The notes: a model not told the origin generated them from the sequence alone. DNA of 64,000 nucleotides from Pseudoips prasinana (GCA_951640165.1 OX621263.1:13584001-13648000); one strand, 5' to 3'; positions 52,300-62,660 are shown, numbered from the stretch's first letter. Translations and numbers: made by a program.

Positions 52300-52333
52300 A
52301 TGAAAACTGCCTTAAAGTATTCATAATATATAC
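52300..52333 (-). promoter_or_regulatory. Putative TATA box and initiator of gene 2
   Basis: On minus, TATATATTATGA (about 52333-52322) precedes GGCAGTTTTCA (about 52311-52301), an arthropod-like CAGT initiator, by roughly 20-25 bases; the ATG follows 40 bases later. Confidence 0.4.
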
Positions 52334-52714
52334 TTAACTAAACTTACTGAACATATTTAGGTCTGCTGTTAATGTTAAACAGATTCGTCCTTATTACAAG
52401 GCACTAGAGTCCACAATCAAATCTACAATTGAGTCGCAACCCTGTAACATGTTGCAATATTTGATTTCGCAGATATATGACAAATAGTTCGGCTGCAAAT
52501 GGAGATAGATTTTCCGTGGCAATGACTTCTATGTGATTTCCCGATTTTATATGGTTGCGTCACTGAAATGATGCCATAGTCGCATGAAAATATTCAAAGC
52601 GAATAAAAATACGTTTTATAAAAAATTTGGATCCATATTTTTCATTAATTTGACTTTTATACAGATTTTTATACAGATTATTTTTAAATGTTCGCATATC
52701 ATAATTATACAATA

Positions 52715-52813
52715 ATAGCTATGAACCGCGTTTTCACTCGCGTTAAAGTAGTCATGGCGTAAAGGAGTAACAAACATACATCTATACTCACAAACTTTCG
52801 CATTTATAATATT
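52715..52813 (+). repeat. Rep-G1 3' part
   Basis: CGTAAAGGAGTAACAAACAT, CTCACAAACTTTCGCATTTA, ending TAATATT just before the LINE target site. Confidence 0.75.
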
Positions 52814-53186
52814 AGTAGGTGGTGCCAAATGAATACCAACGCCGAGTCTCGGGCGGCGGCTAAGTAACCCGACCAAACCAGCCTAACCAGCTTGGTCTAA
52901 CAGTGAGAGTAGGAAATGACTCCCACAAACCGCAATCCTGTGAACGCTGTCTGCAGGATCGGTAGTCTTGGCTTAATTGTCCGGACTATGAAGAAGACAA
53001 CTTCTATAAAAAATCACCCTAAGTCTACGGTGAGATTCGTGCCAAGAGACTGCATGACTGGTGGGAGACCAGTCCCTAACGATCCACATCGACGGACCTG
53101 GCAAACGTCGTTGTATTAGCCTTCTAGGGAGAATAGGCGTCACCTTCCTAGCGACCTGTTATATCGGCCTTACTCGTGGGAATAAA

Positions 53187-54599
53187 ATGAACCAACTAAA
53201 TACAAATAATCAACAAACACTACCAAACTCTACAAAACCAACCACTACTAACAGCATGATCCAACAAACCTTGCATGAAAGCATGTTTACTCGGAACAGA
53301 AGCAACTCGACGTCGTCTCTGCCAACAAAGCTTAATGACTATAATAGCAACCAACAAAACAAGGAGAAAGACAATCTGGATTCACAGACCGAGACTCAAT
53401 GTGGCGGTGACAACATAACTTCAGACCATGAAGTATGGCAAAGGGATGAAACTCCCACCAGGAGAAAGAAAAGGAAAGAAAGAAGTCCAATTCACAACGA
53501 TGGGAATAAAAAACAGAAAAATTCCCCAGACTTTGTGATCCCAACACGCAATAGTTTCGAACTACTTGAAATGGAGTCTACGGATAAAACCAACAATACA
53601 GATAAAGTATATGTACCAAAGCCAGAACCCATCTTTGTTACTGGCGTAATTAATGTAAATTCTCTTAAGGATATACTAAAAAAAATTGTAAAAAGCGACC
53701 TTTACATCATGACCACACTTAGATCTGGACACATTATAAAAATTATTCCTAAAGACATCCAGACATACAAAACGATTCGAGAGAACTTCATTACCAATAA
53801 TATCTCACACTATACTTACCAGCTTAAAAGTGAAAGAGCATACAGAGTAGTACTACGCGGAATCCACGCATCAGAAAATACAACAGAAATTTCAAAAGAA
53901 TTGTGTGAAATTGGACATGAAGTGAGACAAATAGTAAATATCAGACATCAAGCTACAAAAGAACCGTTGCCTGTATTTTATGTCGATTTAGAACCAAAGC
54001 CCAACAACAAAGCCATTTTCGTAGTGAAATACTTAAATAACATGAAGATTACTTTTGAAGCCCCATATAAGAAAAAAGAAATCATTCAATGCAAGAGGTG
54101 TCAGAGATTAGGGCATTCCAAAAACCTATGTTTTAGGCCCTATCGCTGTGTTAAATGCGGTAGCGCCCACCCTACAACAACATGTACTAAAAAACCTGAC
54201 ACTGAGGCTACTTGTGCGAATTGTGACGAAAAACACCCCGCTAGCTACAAAGGATGCAAAGTGTACAAACAGTATAGAGAAAGAATTCTTAACTTAAACT
54301 CTAAGTCAAAAGAGAAACCAATGCCTAACAATATAGAGATCAAAAATCCGGATCCCCATCCGGGTTCTAAGTTTAACCGCACAGATAATCAAAACTTAAT
54401 TAAAACCTATGCAGAAGCAACGAAAACCAAAGCACAGTATACTCAACAAGATACAAAGAACAACTTAGCCGACCTTAATGACCTAATGAACCTTATGTTT
54501 GAAAAACTACAACATTCAATGTTGACTATGATGGAAAAAATGATGGACAAAATGATGGACCGCACGGTCCAGCTAGTCAGCAGCCTGTTAAAAAAATGA
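53187..54599 (+). CDS. LINE ORF1 (gag-like, zinc knuckles), 470 aa
   Basis: RNA-binding ORF1 protein that would coat the LINE transcript. The reading frame is open from 53061, but the ATG at 53187 (AATAAAATGAACC, MNQLNTNNQQ) is the better start because upstream codons read like 5' UTR. A polar Asn/Thr/Lys-rich N-terminus leads to a central folded part and then, from about residue 302, three knuckles: CKRCQRLGHSKNLC, CVKCGSAHPTTTC and CANCDEKHPASYKGC. The C-terminus has a Met/Lys-rich amphipathic helix. The stop TGA overlaps the ORF2 start as ATGA. Confidence 0.88.
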   Translation: MNQLNTNNQQTLPNSTKPTTTNSMIQQTLHESMFTRNRSNSTSSLPTKLNDYNSNQQNKEKDNLDSQTETQCGGDNITSDHEVWQRDETPTRRKKRKERSPIHNDGNKKQKNSPDFVIPTRNSFELLEMESTDKTNNTDKVYVPKPEPIFVTGVINVNSLKDILKKIVKSDLYIMTTLRSGHIIKIIPKDIQTYKTIRENFITNNISHYTYQLKSERAYRVVLRGIHASENTTEISKELCEIGHEVRQIVNIRHQATKEPLPVFYVDLEPKPNNKAIFVVKYLNNMKITFEAPYKKKEIIQCKRCQRLGHSKNLCFRPYRCVKCGSAHPTTTCTKKPDTEATCANCDEKHPASYKGCKVYKQYRERILNLNSKSKEKPMPNNIEIKNPDPHPGSKFNRTDNQNLIKTYAEATKTKAQYTQQDTKNNLADLNDLMNLMFEKLQHSMLTMMEKMMDKMMDRTVQLVSSLLKK

Positions 54600-57299
54600 C
54601 CCGAAACCTCCGAGTAGTTACTTGGAACGCCAACGGCTTGACGGAACGACGTCAAGAATTAGAAACTTTCCTCAGAACAGAGATGATTGATATAGCACTA
54701 ATCTCTGAAACAAGATTCACACCGAAAACACACATAAACTTTAATAATTATACGGTGTACACAACCAATCACCCAACCGGGAACAGCCATGGAGGAACTG
54801 CAGTAATTATTAAAAGCAACATTAAACACTACCCAATAGAGGAATATCGTACAGAAAAAATTCAAGCAACATCTATTAAACTTGTAGACAGCAAACTAGA
54901 AACTGTATTCTCCGCTGTGTATTGTCTCTCCTCCAAAACATACTATATCTGCCAACGACTTCGAAAAATACTTCTCTACACTGGGTAACAGATTCATATG
55001 TGCTGGCGACTGGAATTCTAAACATTTAAATTGGGGATCCAGGCTGACCAATACTAGAGGAAGACAACTTTGTAAAGCCACAGAAATGATGATGTTGGAA
55101 TGTCATTCCGGCAGAGAACCTACCTATTGGCCTACCGACAGAAAAAGAATCCCAGACTTATTGGACTTCTTTATTGTTAAGAACATAGATAGTAACTACC
55201 TGAACATAGAATCACGAATAGATCTCACATCTGACCACACACCAGTTATACTGAATGTTACTACAACAGTTAATCTGTTATCACCGCCTGTAAGAATATA
55301 CAATTTGAAAACCACAGACTGGACAATCTATAAAAATATAATTACGACAGAGACAGAACTAAAGACCAAAATTAACACAGCAGAAGAACTAGAAAGACAA
55401 CTGGAACAACTTAACATGACTATCCACAACGCTGCCAATTCTGCAACCCCAAAAAGGACAGGTAAAGGACAACCTCTGAAACATAACTCATATCCAAAGG
55501 ATATTAAAGAGAAAATACAAGAACGCCGTCGTCTGAGAAAAATCTGGCATACTACAGGATATCCAAGTGATAAAACTGCATTCAATAGTTTCTCAAATGA
55601 ACTCAAAGCCCTTATCAGAACCCTAGAAAATGATAATGTTCAACACTATCTCTCAAATCTAGATCCAACGAGAGATACAAACTACTCGCTGTGGAAGGCT
55701 ACCAAAAATCTAAGGCGCCCGAAAATCCATATACCACCTATCAATGATGAAAAAGGAGGATGGGCTAGATCAGATAAAGAAAAGGCAACAATCTTTGCGG
55801 AACATCTGAAAACAGTTTTCCAACCACTCCCTGAAAACAATCTCGATCACACTAAGGAAATCAAGGAATACCTTGAATCAGTGAGTCAAATGTGTCTTCC
55901 ACTAAAAAGTACCAGCCCAAAAGAAATTGTAAAAGAAATAAGGAACCTCAAGGAAGGTAAAGCACCCGGCTATGACCTTGTTGATGCCACATTACTTAAA
56001 AATCTGCCTCATAAAGGTGTAATGAAATTAGTTAAGATCTTTAATGCCAGCTTAAGACTTGAACATTTCCCTGGGCAATGGAAAATTGCGCATATAGTCG
56101 TTGTACCGAAACCCGGTAAACCCCCACAGGAAGCTACATTATACAGACCTATCAGCCTGCTACCAGTTATTGGCAAACTGTTTGAGAGGATATTGCTTAA
56201 CAGGATGAAAGAACATCTAAGCACAGTTTTACCAAACCACCAATTTGGATTCCGGGAAAAACACGGGACAATCGAACAGGTACACCGTATAATAGACATC
56301 ATTAGCAGATGCCTTGAAAACAAATTATATTGCTCTGCAGTCTTCTTGGATATCAGCCAAGCGTTTGATAAGGTATGGCATGACGGCCTCCTGTTCAAGC
56401 TAAAGAAGCATCTCCCGCTTTGTCTATTCCGAATACTTTAATCCTACTTAGATAAAAGATGCTACCAAGTGAAGTACAGCGATGATCTCTCAGAAGTACA
56501 CGAAATAAAATCGGGTGTCCCTCAAGGCAGCATCTTGGGCCCTATACTATACCTAATTTTTACAGCAGATATCCCAACAACTGACGACACCACGACTGCG
56601 ACATACGCTGATGACACGGCGCTACTGTCAGTTCATAGCAACCCAGAAACGGCATCATCACAGTTACAAAACCACCTGACAGATGTTGAGATGTGGCTGA
56701 AGCGTTGGAGAATAAAAGCAAATGAGAGTAAATCGGTACATGTGACATTTACACTTAAGAGAGAAACATGTCCACCGGTAATGCTAAACTGCAAAGTTAT
56801 CCCTCAAGATAATAACGCAAAATACTTGGGTATGCACCTTGACAGGAAACTTACGTGGCAAAAACACATATGGACAAAACGCAAACAACTAGATGGAAAA
56901 CTGAGGTCACTGAACTGGTTATTGGGTCGCCAATCACAACTAAATCCCAACAACAAGATGCTGGTGTACAAAACAACCATAAAACCTATCTGGACTTACG
57001 GAATACAACTGTGGGGAACGGCTAGCAACAGTAGTATAGATATCCTGGAGAGATTCCAGACCAAAGCTCTGAGAACAATGTTTGGCATCCCGCATTGTAT
57101 AAGTAATAGATATATATACCACGACCTCGGCCTTAAAACAGTTCGGCAGGAAATAACTCAAAACAGCCTGAAATACCAGGAGAAACTGACCGTCCATGTA
57201 AACAAACTGGCTCACGCTCTGAGTGGAGAAGGCGCTCTTCAGCATACCCGGCTAAAAAGAAGTGACATACCGAGCCTACATAAAAGATTTACCACTTAA
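54596..57299 (+). pseudogene. LINE ORF2 (endonuclease-reverse transcriptase), broken
   Basis: Starts at the ATGA overlap. AP-endonuclease: VVTWNANGL, LISETR, HGGTAVII, then after a frameshift ICAGDWNSKH and TSDHTPV. Reverse transcriptase: YRPISLLPVIGKLFERILLN, HQFGFREKHGTIEQV, AVFLDISQAFDKVWHDGL, GVPQGSILGP and the catalytic YADD at 56604-56615; C-terminal RFQTKALRTMFGIPHCIS. Lesions: a frameshift close to 54940 (looks like a 4-base insertion) and a TAA at 56439-56441. Otherwise the frame is kept over some 900 codons, so the copy is not very old. Confidence 0.92.
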
Positions 57300-57712
57300 C
57301 ATCGAGAGAGTCGTGTGAAATGAATTTTCATGCAAGTATGGCTTTCGAGGAAAACATAAACTGAGAGATCAACCAAGAAAGTGGCTTATTGTTGATAAAC
57401 AGATTGCCATGAAGCCGAAAATTCAAAAAAAAAAAAAAAAAAAAAAAGTAGGATGTGTACCTCTAGCGGTTTTGGCAGTGCACGCCGGAATAGCTCGCAG
57501 ATGGTAGATTTTTCCTACTTACATGACACTTATCGTCATATTTTGGAAAATTTACACAATATCTTTATAAATTGTAGCCTATGTGTTATTCTAATGTATA
57601 AGCGATATTATTGCAAAGTTTCATTAAAATCCATTCAGTAAATTTTACGTGAAAGAGTAACAAATATCCATCCATCCATCCATACCTACAAACTTTCGGG
57701 TTTGTAATAATA

Positions 57713-58994
57713 GGTCTTTACCTATGAAATTGCCGTTTTGTATGAAAAAATTTAAACGAATTTTTTTCATGAATTTTTTTATTTGTATTAATCGAAGTAA
57801 TCACCCATGCAATCAATGCATCTTTGCCATCGCAGTGGCAGTTTATTGATGCCCTTCTTAAAGAAATCAGCTGGACGGGAGGCAACAAATTCTTCAAAGG
57901 CATTTTGTACTGCCTCTCGGGTATTGAATTTTTTTCCCGCCAAGAAGTTATCCAAATTCTGGAAAAAGTAGTAGTCTGTAGGCGCAAGGTCTGGTGAGTA
58001 GGGCGGATGACGGAGAGCTTCCAACCCCAGTTCTTGCAACTTGGAGACCGTCTGCTGTGCAGTATGAGGTCGCGCGTTGTCGTGCAGGAGCAGCGGAGAC
58101 GAGCGATTGACCAATGCTGGTTGGAGATGCGCCAGCTTCTCCATCATTGTGCTCAGTTCTTCACAGTACACATCTGCAGTAATGCTCACCCCGTTTGGTA
58201 AGAAGCTGTGATGAATCACACCGGCGCTAGACCACCAAACAGTGACCATCACTTTTCTAGGGGTAAGTTTTCGTTTAGGGCATTGTTTAGGTGCTGAACC
58301 AGGATCCAACCAACTTGCTGAGCGCTTGCGGTTATCAAACAGAATCCATTTTTCATCGCAGGTAACAATGCGGTTCAAAATTCCTTCATTTGTGTGTCTG
58401 TTGAGCAGTGCAAGGCACGTCTCGACGCGTACTTCGCGCTGGCGATCATTGAGTTCGTGGGGCACCCATTTGTCAAGCTTTTTTACCTTGCCAATTTGAC
58501 GCAAATGGACCAATATTGTTTTGACGCTAACGTCGAAAGCTGCTGCTAATTCAGCCGTAGATTGTGTATCATCAGCTTCCACAACCGCCTTTAACTCGTC
58601 ATTGTCGACCAAAGTCTTCGGCCGACCGCGAGGTTCATTTTTCAGGTCGAAATTTCCAGAACGGAAGCGAGCAAACCAATAACAGGTGGTGCGTTGGTTT
58701 GTAGTGTTAGCTCCGTAAACGTCGTTGATGTTGCGTGCCGCTTGTGCCGCGTTGCTGCCACGACGGTACTCATATTCCATAATTACTCGAATTTTTAACG
58801 TATCCATGATGACGAAAAAGATTGAAATGCGATGAAAATGTAACACTAATCAATAAAGAAATGACTACTTTTGGAAAAAAGAATCCATGTTTTTAAAATA
58901 AAATTAATTTGAAATTAGAATTCTTAGCCAAACAAAAATTATTTTGATTTGAAATGGCCAGTACTGCAGAACGGCAATTTCATAGGTAAAGACC
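57713..58994 (-). mobile_element. Complete mariner element, 1282 bp
   Basis: Ends GGTCTTTACCTATGAAATTG and its inverse at the right (CAATTTCATAGGTAAAGACC), both followed by CCGTT; alignable for about 27 bases. TA duplicated at 57711-57712 and 58995-58996. Contains an uninterrupted transposase. Inserted into Rep-G1. Confidence 0.93.
57788..58807 (-). CDS. Mariner transposase, 339 aa, intact
   Basis: Cut-and-paste DNA transposase acting in the nucleus. I choose the ATG at 58807 (MDTLKIRVIMEYEYRRGSNA) over the frame's first ATG at 58846 because family members begin here. N-terminal paired helix-turn-helix region (about 1-110) for inverted-end binding; WVPHEL at 114-119; catalytic residues in VTCDEKW (D151), LHDNARPH (D243) and YSPDLAPTDY (D278), a D,D34D spacing. 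The C-terminus ends CIDCMGDYFD. Length is normal for mariner (about 345). Resembles the cecropia subfamily by overall sequence, from memory. No stop or frameshift. Confidence 0.93.
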   Translation of the reverse strand: MDTLKIRVIMEYEYRRGSNAAQAARNINDVYGANTTNQRTTCYWFARFRSGNFDLKNEPRGRPKTLVDNDELKAVVEADDTQSTAELAAAFDVSVKTILVHLRQIGKVKKLDKWVPHELNDRQREVRVETCLALLNRHTNEGILNRIVTCDEKWILFDNRKRSASWLDPGSAPKQCPKRKLTPRKVMVTVWWSSAGVIHHSFLPNGVSITADVYCEELSTMMEKLAHLQPALVNRSSPLLLHDNARPHTAQQTVSKLQELGLEALRHPPYSPDLAPTDYYFFQNLDNFLAGKKFNTREAVQNAFEEFVASRPADFFKKGINKLPLRWQRCIDCMGDYFD

Positions 58995-59020
58995 TAATAT
59001 TAGCAGGATTTTTAACAGGG

Positions 59021-59359
59021 TTTAACGCGACGCGATATCTAGTATTTAATGCTCTGAAAACGCGACTAACCGAAGGTTAGTTATTTTCCCGACGTTTCGA
59101 CATGCAACTTGGTCGAAACTTCGTAAAGTTTAGTCGCTATAATACCTGTTAACAATCCATTGACTATATGTATTCTACTAGACGCGCAATCCCATATCGA
59201 GAATTTGCTCACCGAGTTGCAGCGCGGGCGCTGCAACTCAGTAAGCAATTTTGGCCGCCGCGCGCGCGCCCCGCACCACGCGCACAGCCGGACTGGGACA
59301 GAGTTTTTATTCGAAACAGCGCTGCAGCGTGTCTAGTTATACATGTAAGTCAATGTAAC
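59021..59359. other. Repeat-like and GC-rich DNA
   Basis: 59045-59145 is a repeat-like stretch (CGCGACTAACCGAAGGTTAG, TCCCGACGTTTCGACATGCA). 59205-59248 forms a hairpin of 20-base arms with two mismatches and a CGGG loop. 59250-59300 is CG-rich (GCCGCCGCGCGCGCGCCCCG). The 94-codon ORF here is not convincing. Confidence 0.5.
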
Positions 59360-59552
59360 AATCATACTAATATTACAAAGACGAAAGTTTGTGAGTGGGT
59401 GCGTGTGTATGTTTGTTGCTTATTCACGTCTAAACGGCTGGAGCCATTTTAATAAAATTTGGTATGGAGTTATCTAACATCCTGGATTAACACAAAGGTT
59501 ATAATTTATTAAATTAAACGCACGGGTAAAACCGCGGGGCACAGCTAGTATT
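59360..59552 (-). repeat. Rep-G1 copy
   Basis: Plus: ATCATACTAATATTACAAAG to GGGTAAAACCGCGGGGCACA. Confidence 0.8.
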
Positions 59553-59569
59553 GTATAATTATGATACAC

Positions 59570-59915
59570 TAGCTGTGCCCCGCGGCTTTACACGCGTTAA
59601 ATTTTAACGTGTGTAAAACCGCGTGTAACCGCGTAATTATCACAGCTCCTCCCCCGTAGGTGATAGCGTGATCATATGTAGCCTATATGTTGACCCGTCC
59701 TCTTAGTAATATTCATGCAAAATTTGAAGTAAATCCATGCATTACTTTTTGAGTTTAGCCCGGACATACATACAGACAAAGAGACAAAAATACTTAAAAC
59801 TATATTTTTGGCTTCGATATCGATTGTAGATCACGCCTCACGTATCCTTTTTACAAAATATTCAAAGTACAGTTTTGACTTTCCTACGATTTTATTATAT
59901 GTATATGATAGTTAA
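59570..59915 (+). repeat. Rep-G2 copy
   Basis: ACTAGCTGTGCCCCGCGGCT to TTTCCTACGATTTTATTATA; back to back with the Rep-G1 at 59360. Confidence 0.85.
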
Positions 59916-60003
59916 AAAGTAGTATCGGTTAGGTTATACCTGTTTGAATTAGTAAAGGAATGAATTCTTTATTTGCAGAAATATAGGTACATTTACATTT
60001 TTT

Positions 60004-60066
60004 CAGGCCTTTGTCCAGCAGTGGACGTCTTTCGGCTGATATGATGATGATGATGATGACGATGAT
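60004..60066 (+). repeat. RTE-type LINE 3' tail
   Basis: AGGCCTTTGTCCAGCAGTGG, CGTCTTTCGGCTGATATGAT, (ATG)n. Confidence 0.8.
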
Positions 60067-60251
60067 AGGTACATTTAGTTGGTCTTAAACTACGGTTCCA
60101 CTATACCTATTCAACAATTTGTTGTGCAAATGTTTAAGTAGAAGTATGACACATAATATATGTAGAGACATGTGTTATTTGTCATAATCTCATTCAATTT
60201 TTATTCAATATACATAACTAAATCTTTTATTTTCTATATTTATATTTTTTG

Positions 60252-60497
60252 GTCACCGTAGCCTAGTTGGTAGTGCTCCTGCCTACGAAGCTGGTGGTCC
60301 TGGGTTCGAATCCCGGTAAGTGCAAATATTTGTGTGATGAGCACGAATATTTATTTCTGAGTCATGGATGTTTTCTATGTATATAAGTATTTATCTAACT
60401 ATATAAGTATGTATATCGTCGCCTGGTACCCATAGTACAAGCTTTGCTTAGTTTGGGGCTAGGATGATCTGTGTGACATTGTCCCCAGATATTATTA
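60252..60497 (+). repeat. tSINE-C copy
   Basis: GGTCACCGTAGCCTAGTTGG, GGGTTCGAATCCCGGTAAGT, GACATTGTCCCCAGATATTA; near identical to 39866-40120. Confidence 0.9.
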
Positions 60498-60539
60498 TAT
60501 AATTTGACATACTCTACTATTCACATACCCTGACCCTGC

Positions 60540-60630
60540 TAAGATAGAGGTCGGGGGTTCAATCGCCACCCAGGACATATCTTTGTGTGATGAGCACGAT
60601 TATTTATTGTGTCTGGGTGTTTTATTATCT
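60540..60630 (+). repeat. tSINE-E head fragment
   Basis: GAGGTCGGGGGTTCAATCGC (box B), GTGTGATGAGCACGATTATT. Confidence 0.6.
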
Positions 60631-60717
60631 ATAACTAGCTGTGCCCTGCGGTTTTACCCGCGATAAACTGTATAAATTATAGCCTATGTGTTAATCCAGG
60701 GTGTAAGCTAACTCCCT

Positions 60718-60763
60718 AATCCCTCCAGCCGTTTAGACGTGAAGCTAAACGGCTGGAGGGATT
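60718..60763. repeat. Perfect 19-bp hairpin inside Rep-G1
   Basis: Arms 60718-60736 and 60745-60763, loop ACGTGAAG. Linear Rep-G1 has only one arm (CCAGCCGTTTAGACGTGAA type), so the second is an inverted copy. Confidence 0.9.
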
Positions 60764-60787
60764 TTAATAAAATTTAGCAGTAACAAA

Positions 60788-61042
60788 CATAATAATATCT
60801 GGGGACAATGTCACACAGATCATCCTAGCCCCAAACTAAGCAAAGCTTGTACTATGGGTACCAGGCGACGATATACATACTTATATAGTTAGATAAATAC
60901 TTATACATATACATAGAAAACATCCATGACTCAGAAATAAATATTCGTGCTCATCACACAAATTTTTGCACTTACCGGGATTCGAACCCAGGATCACCAG
61001 CTTCGTAGGCAGGAGCACTACCAACTAGGCTATGGTGACCGT
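60788..61042 (-). repeat. tSINE-C copy nested in Rep-G1
   Basis: Plus: AATAATATCTGGGGACAATG to ACTACCAACTAGGCTATGGT + GACC. Flanks AACATA / AATATA are a weak target duplication. Confidence 0.85.
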
Positions 61043-61100
61043 CAAATATACACACTCACACACTCACAAACTTTTGCCTTTATAATATTAGTGTGATAAA

Positions 61101-61499
61101 TATGTGTGCATTTAGTTTATCACATGTCTGGTTGCCACATTACAGGCTCTGCTTTCTTTGGGATCCGATGGTATAGTTGTCCTAAGATAATTTATTTATT
61201 TAAAGACGTAGCAAAGTATAAGTATACTCCATAGCTGATCTCAGCCTTAGATTTGTACTAGAATATTCTTTCGCGTGTCAAACTGCTATACTAAATTGAG
61301 GTCAATTAACCCTACTTAGCAATTGCTCATGTTAATACTCTCACACCACGCATTTAGGGGTAGATTGTGGGCACTTCAAGTGTTTTTTTTTTGTTTTTTC
61401 TTGTTACTCGTTAATGTTATGGAGATTTAATGGTTACGACAATGGTGTTGTGTTTTTGCTGTTGTTTTGATTACAATTTTAGTTTCTTTTTCAAGTAAA
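61101..61499. other. Unassigned DNA with a tSINE-E tail
   Basis: TACAGGCTCTGCTTTCTTTG and GGGATCCGATGG at 61142-61172 are a decayed SINE tail; the remainder is unassigned. Confidence 0.5.
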
Positions 61500-61985
61500 T
61501 TCAATAAGACTTCTTGCATTAATTTTATATCATAGGGCGACAAAGGAGCACTCGGGTCACCTGATGTTAAGTGATCACCGCTGCCCATGGACACTTGCAA
61601 CAACAAAGGAGTCACGAGTGCGTTGCCGGCCTTTTAAAGAGTCAGCAAATAAGTGTTGCTGACTTTTCCCCCCACCCGATGAGCTCTGGCGACCCTGCTT
61701 ACAGAACACAACATTAAATTTTAATTTTATAGCATTATTCGCAATGCAAAGCGTTTATCTAAACTCAAAAATGGTAAATCATAAATACCCCGGATTGGTA
61801 GATGGTGCAGGTTCGAGACCCGCCGGACGATTAAATTTATGATTTCCCATTTTTGAGTTTACAACATTAAAGTTATTAATGTTATCATTAAGGAATTTCT
61901 TCTGTAGGGTGGAGGTACTTATCCAGTCGCGCTGCTCTTTGAGCGAATGAACGCTGTGCCCTACCTCTCTTACTTTCTTTTCTTT
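61500..61985 (-). repeat. Rep-S split by a tRNA-like insert
   Basis: Plus: ATAGGGCGACAAAGGAGCAC, CCACCCGATGAGCTCTGGCG, [insert 61719-61860], GGAATTTCTTCTGTAGGGTG, CGCTGCTCTTTGAGCGAATG. Confidence 0.8.
61719..61860. mobile_element. tRNA-like core inside a 26-bp stem, 11-bp target duplication
   Basis: ACAACATTAAA is duplicated exactly at 61708-61718 and 61861-61871. Arms 61761-61786 and 61835-61860 pair with one mismatch and enclose 48 bases with GGTTCGAGACC (61810-61820). The left 42 bases (TTTTAATTTTATAGCATTAT...) are the inverse of the 3' end seen at 45838-45867. Confidence 0.85.
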
Positions 61986-61989
61986 TTAC

Positions 61990-62085
61990 AGAAAAATCTC
62001 ATAATCACTTCTTACCCAAATCTCATAATTACTTCTGTCCCGACCCGGTATTTGAACCCGGGACCTCGATATCTGCCTCATACCG
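61990..62085 (-). repeat. tSINE-B-like head, degraded
   Basis: GACCCGGTATTTGAACCCGG, GACCTCGATATC (box B reversed). Confidence 0.5.
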
Positions 62086-62159
62086 CAACTATTTCTTAAC
62101 TCAACTAAAGTATTCAAAGCGCAACTATTAGATGCGCTCACAAATTCAAATTAATAATA

Positions 62160-62660
62160 ATAATATCCTGAGACATTACTCACACACGGCCATCTGATCC
62201 CAAACTACGCAGAGCTTGTACTACAGAAACCAGATAACTGATATACTACATAGGTATACTACTACTTTTCTTTTGTAAATACATACATACTTATATAGAT
62301 AATTACACACAGACTCTGGACAAATATACATATTCATGCACACAAATATCAGTCCTGGGGCTTTGCCGGCTAAGGCACCGAACATCGATTTCTTAAATGG
62401 CGTTCAAATAAATAATGGTTAAAAATGACTTAATCAATCGTTAAATCGGCTTCAACGTTGACAATCGATTCCGGATCATTTATGACGTCACATGTGCTCA
62501 TGGAAACCTTTACCTATTTCATTTTTAACCTTTATTTATTTGAACGCCATTTAAGAAAGCTATGTTCGGTGACTTAGCAGGTAGAGCCCTTGGGTGGGAA
62601 TCGAACCCACGACCTCCGGCGTGAAAAGAAAGCATTAGCCGACCACGCCAACAGGCCCGT
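62160..62660 (-). repeat. tSINE-A split by MITE-4
   Basis: Plus: ATATCCTGAGACATTACTCA, CCATCTGATCCCAAACTACG, ACACAAATATCAGTCCTGG, [MITE], GTGGGAATCGAACCCACGAC, GCCAACAGGCCCGT. Confidence 0.9.
62359..62588. mobile_element. MITE-4, second copy (230 bp)
   Basis: GGCTTTGCCGGCTAAGGCAC left, inverted TGACTTAGCAGGTAGAGCC right. Flanked by CCTGG (62354-62358) and CTTGG (62589-62593). Intact tSINE-A reads CAGTCCTGGGTGGGAATCG-like order (45496-45510), giving the empty site. Confidence 0.9.

Larger units (their letters stand above)
52825..57446 (+). mobile_element. Near full-length Jockey-type LINE
   Basis: 5' UTR (about 360 bases), ORF1, ORF2, short 3' UTR (57300-57424) and a 23-A tail (57425-57447). 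Flanks AGTAGGTGGTG (52814-52824) and AGTAGGATGTG (57447-57457) agree at 9 of 11 bases; the second form matches the usual Rep-G1 end AGTAGGAT, so the LINE entered the 3' edge of Rep-G1. ORF2 is broken, so this copy is not autonomous although ORF1 is open. Confidence 0.9.
57570..59020 (+). repeat. Rep-G1 copy split by mariner
   Basis: TGTAGCCTATGTGTTATTCT, CAAACTTTCGGGTTTGTAAT on the left; ATATTAGCAGGAT on the right of the mariner. Includes (CCAT)n at 57669-57682. Confidence 0.75.
60633..61100 (+). repeat. Rep-G1 carrying a hairpin and a reversed tSINE-C
   Basis: ACTAGCTGTGCCCTGCGGTT start; hairpin 60718-60763; reversed tSINE-C 60788-61042; resumes ACACTCACACACTCACAAAC to TAATATTAGTGTGAT. Confidence 0.85.

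Noticed and set aside
53061..53186. N-terminal extension of LINE ORF1 from the first ATG
   Set aside because: The extra 42 codons read like 5' UTR; the ATG at 53187 begins a typical polar ORF1 N-terminus.
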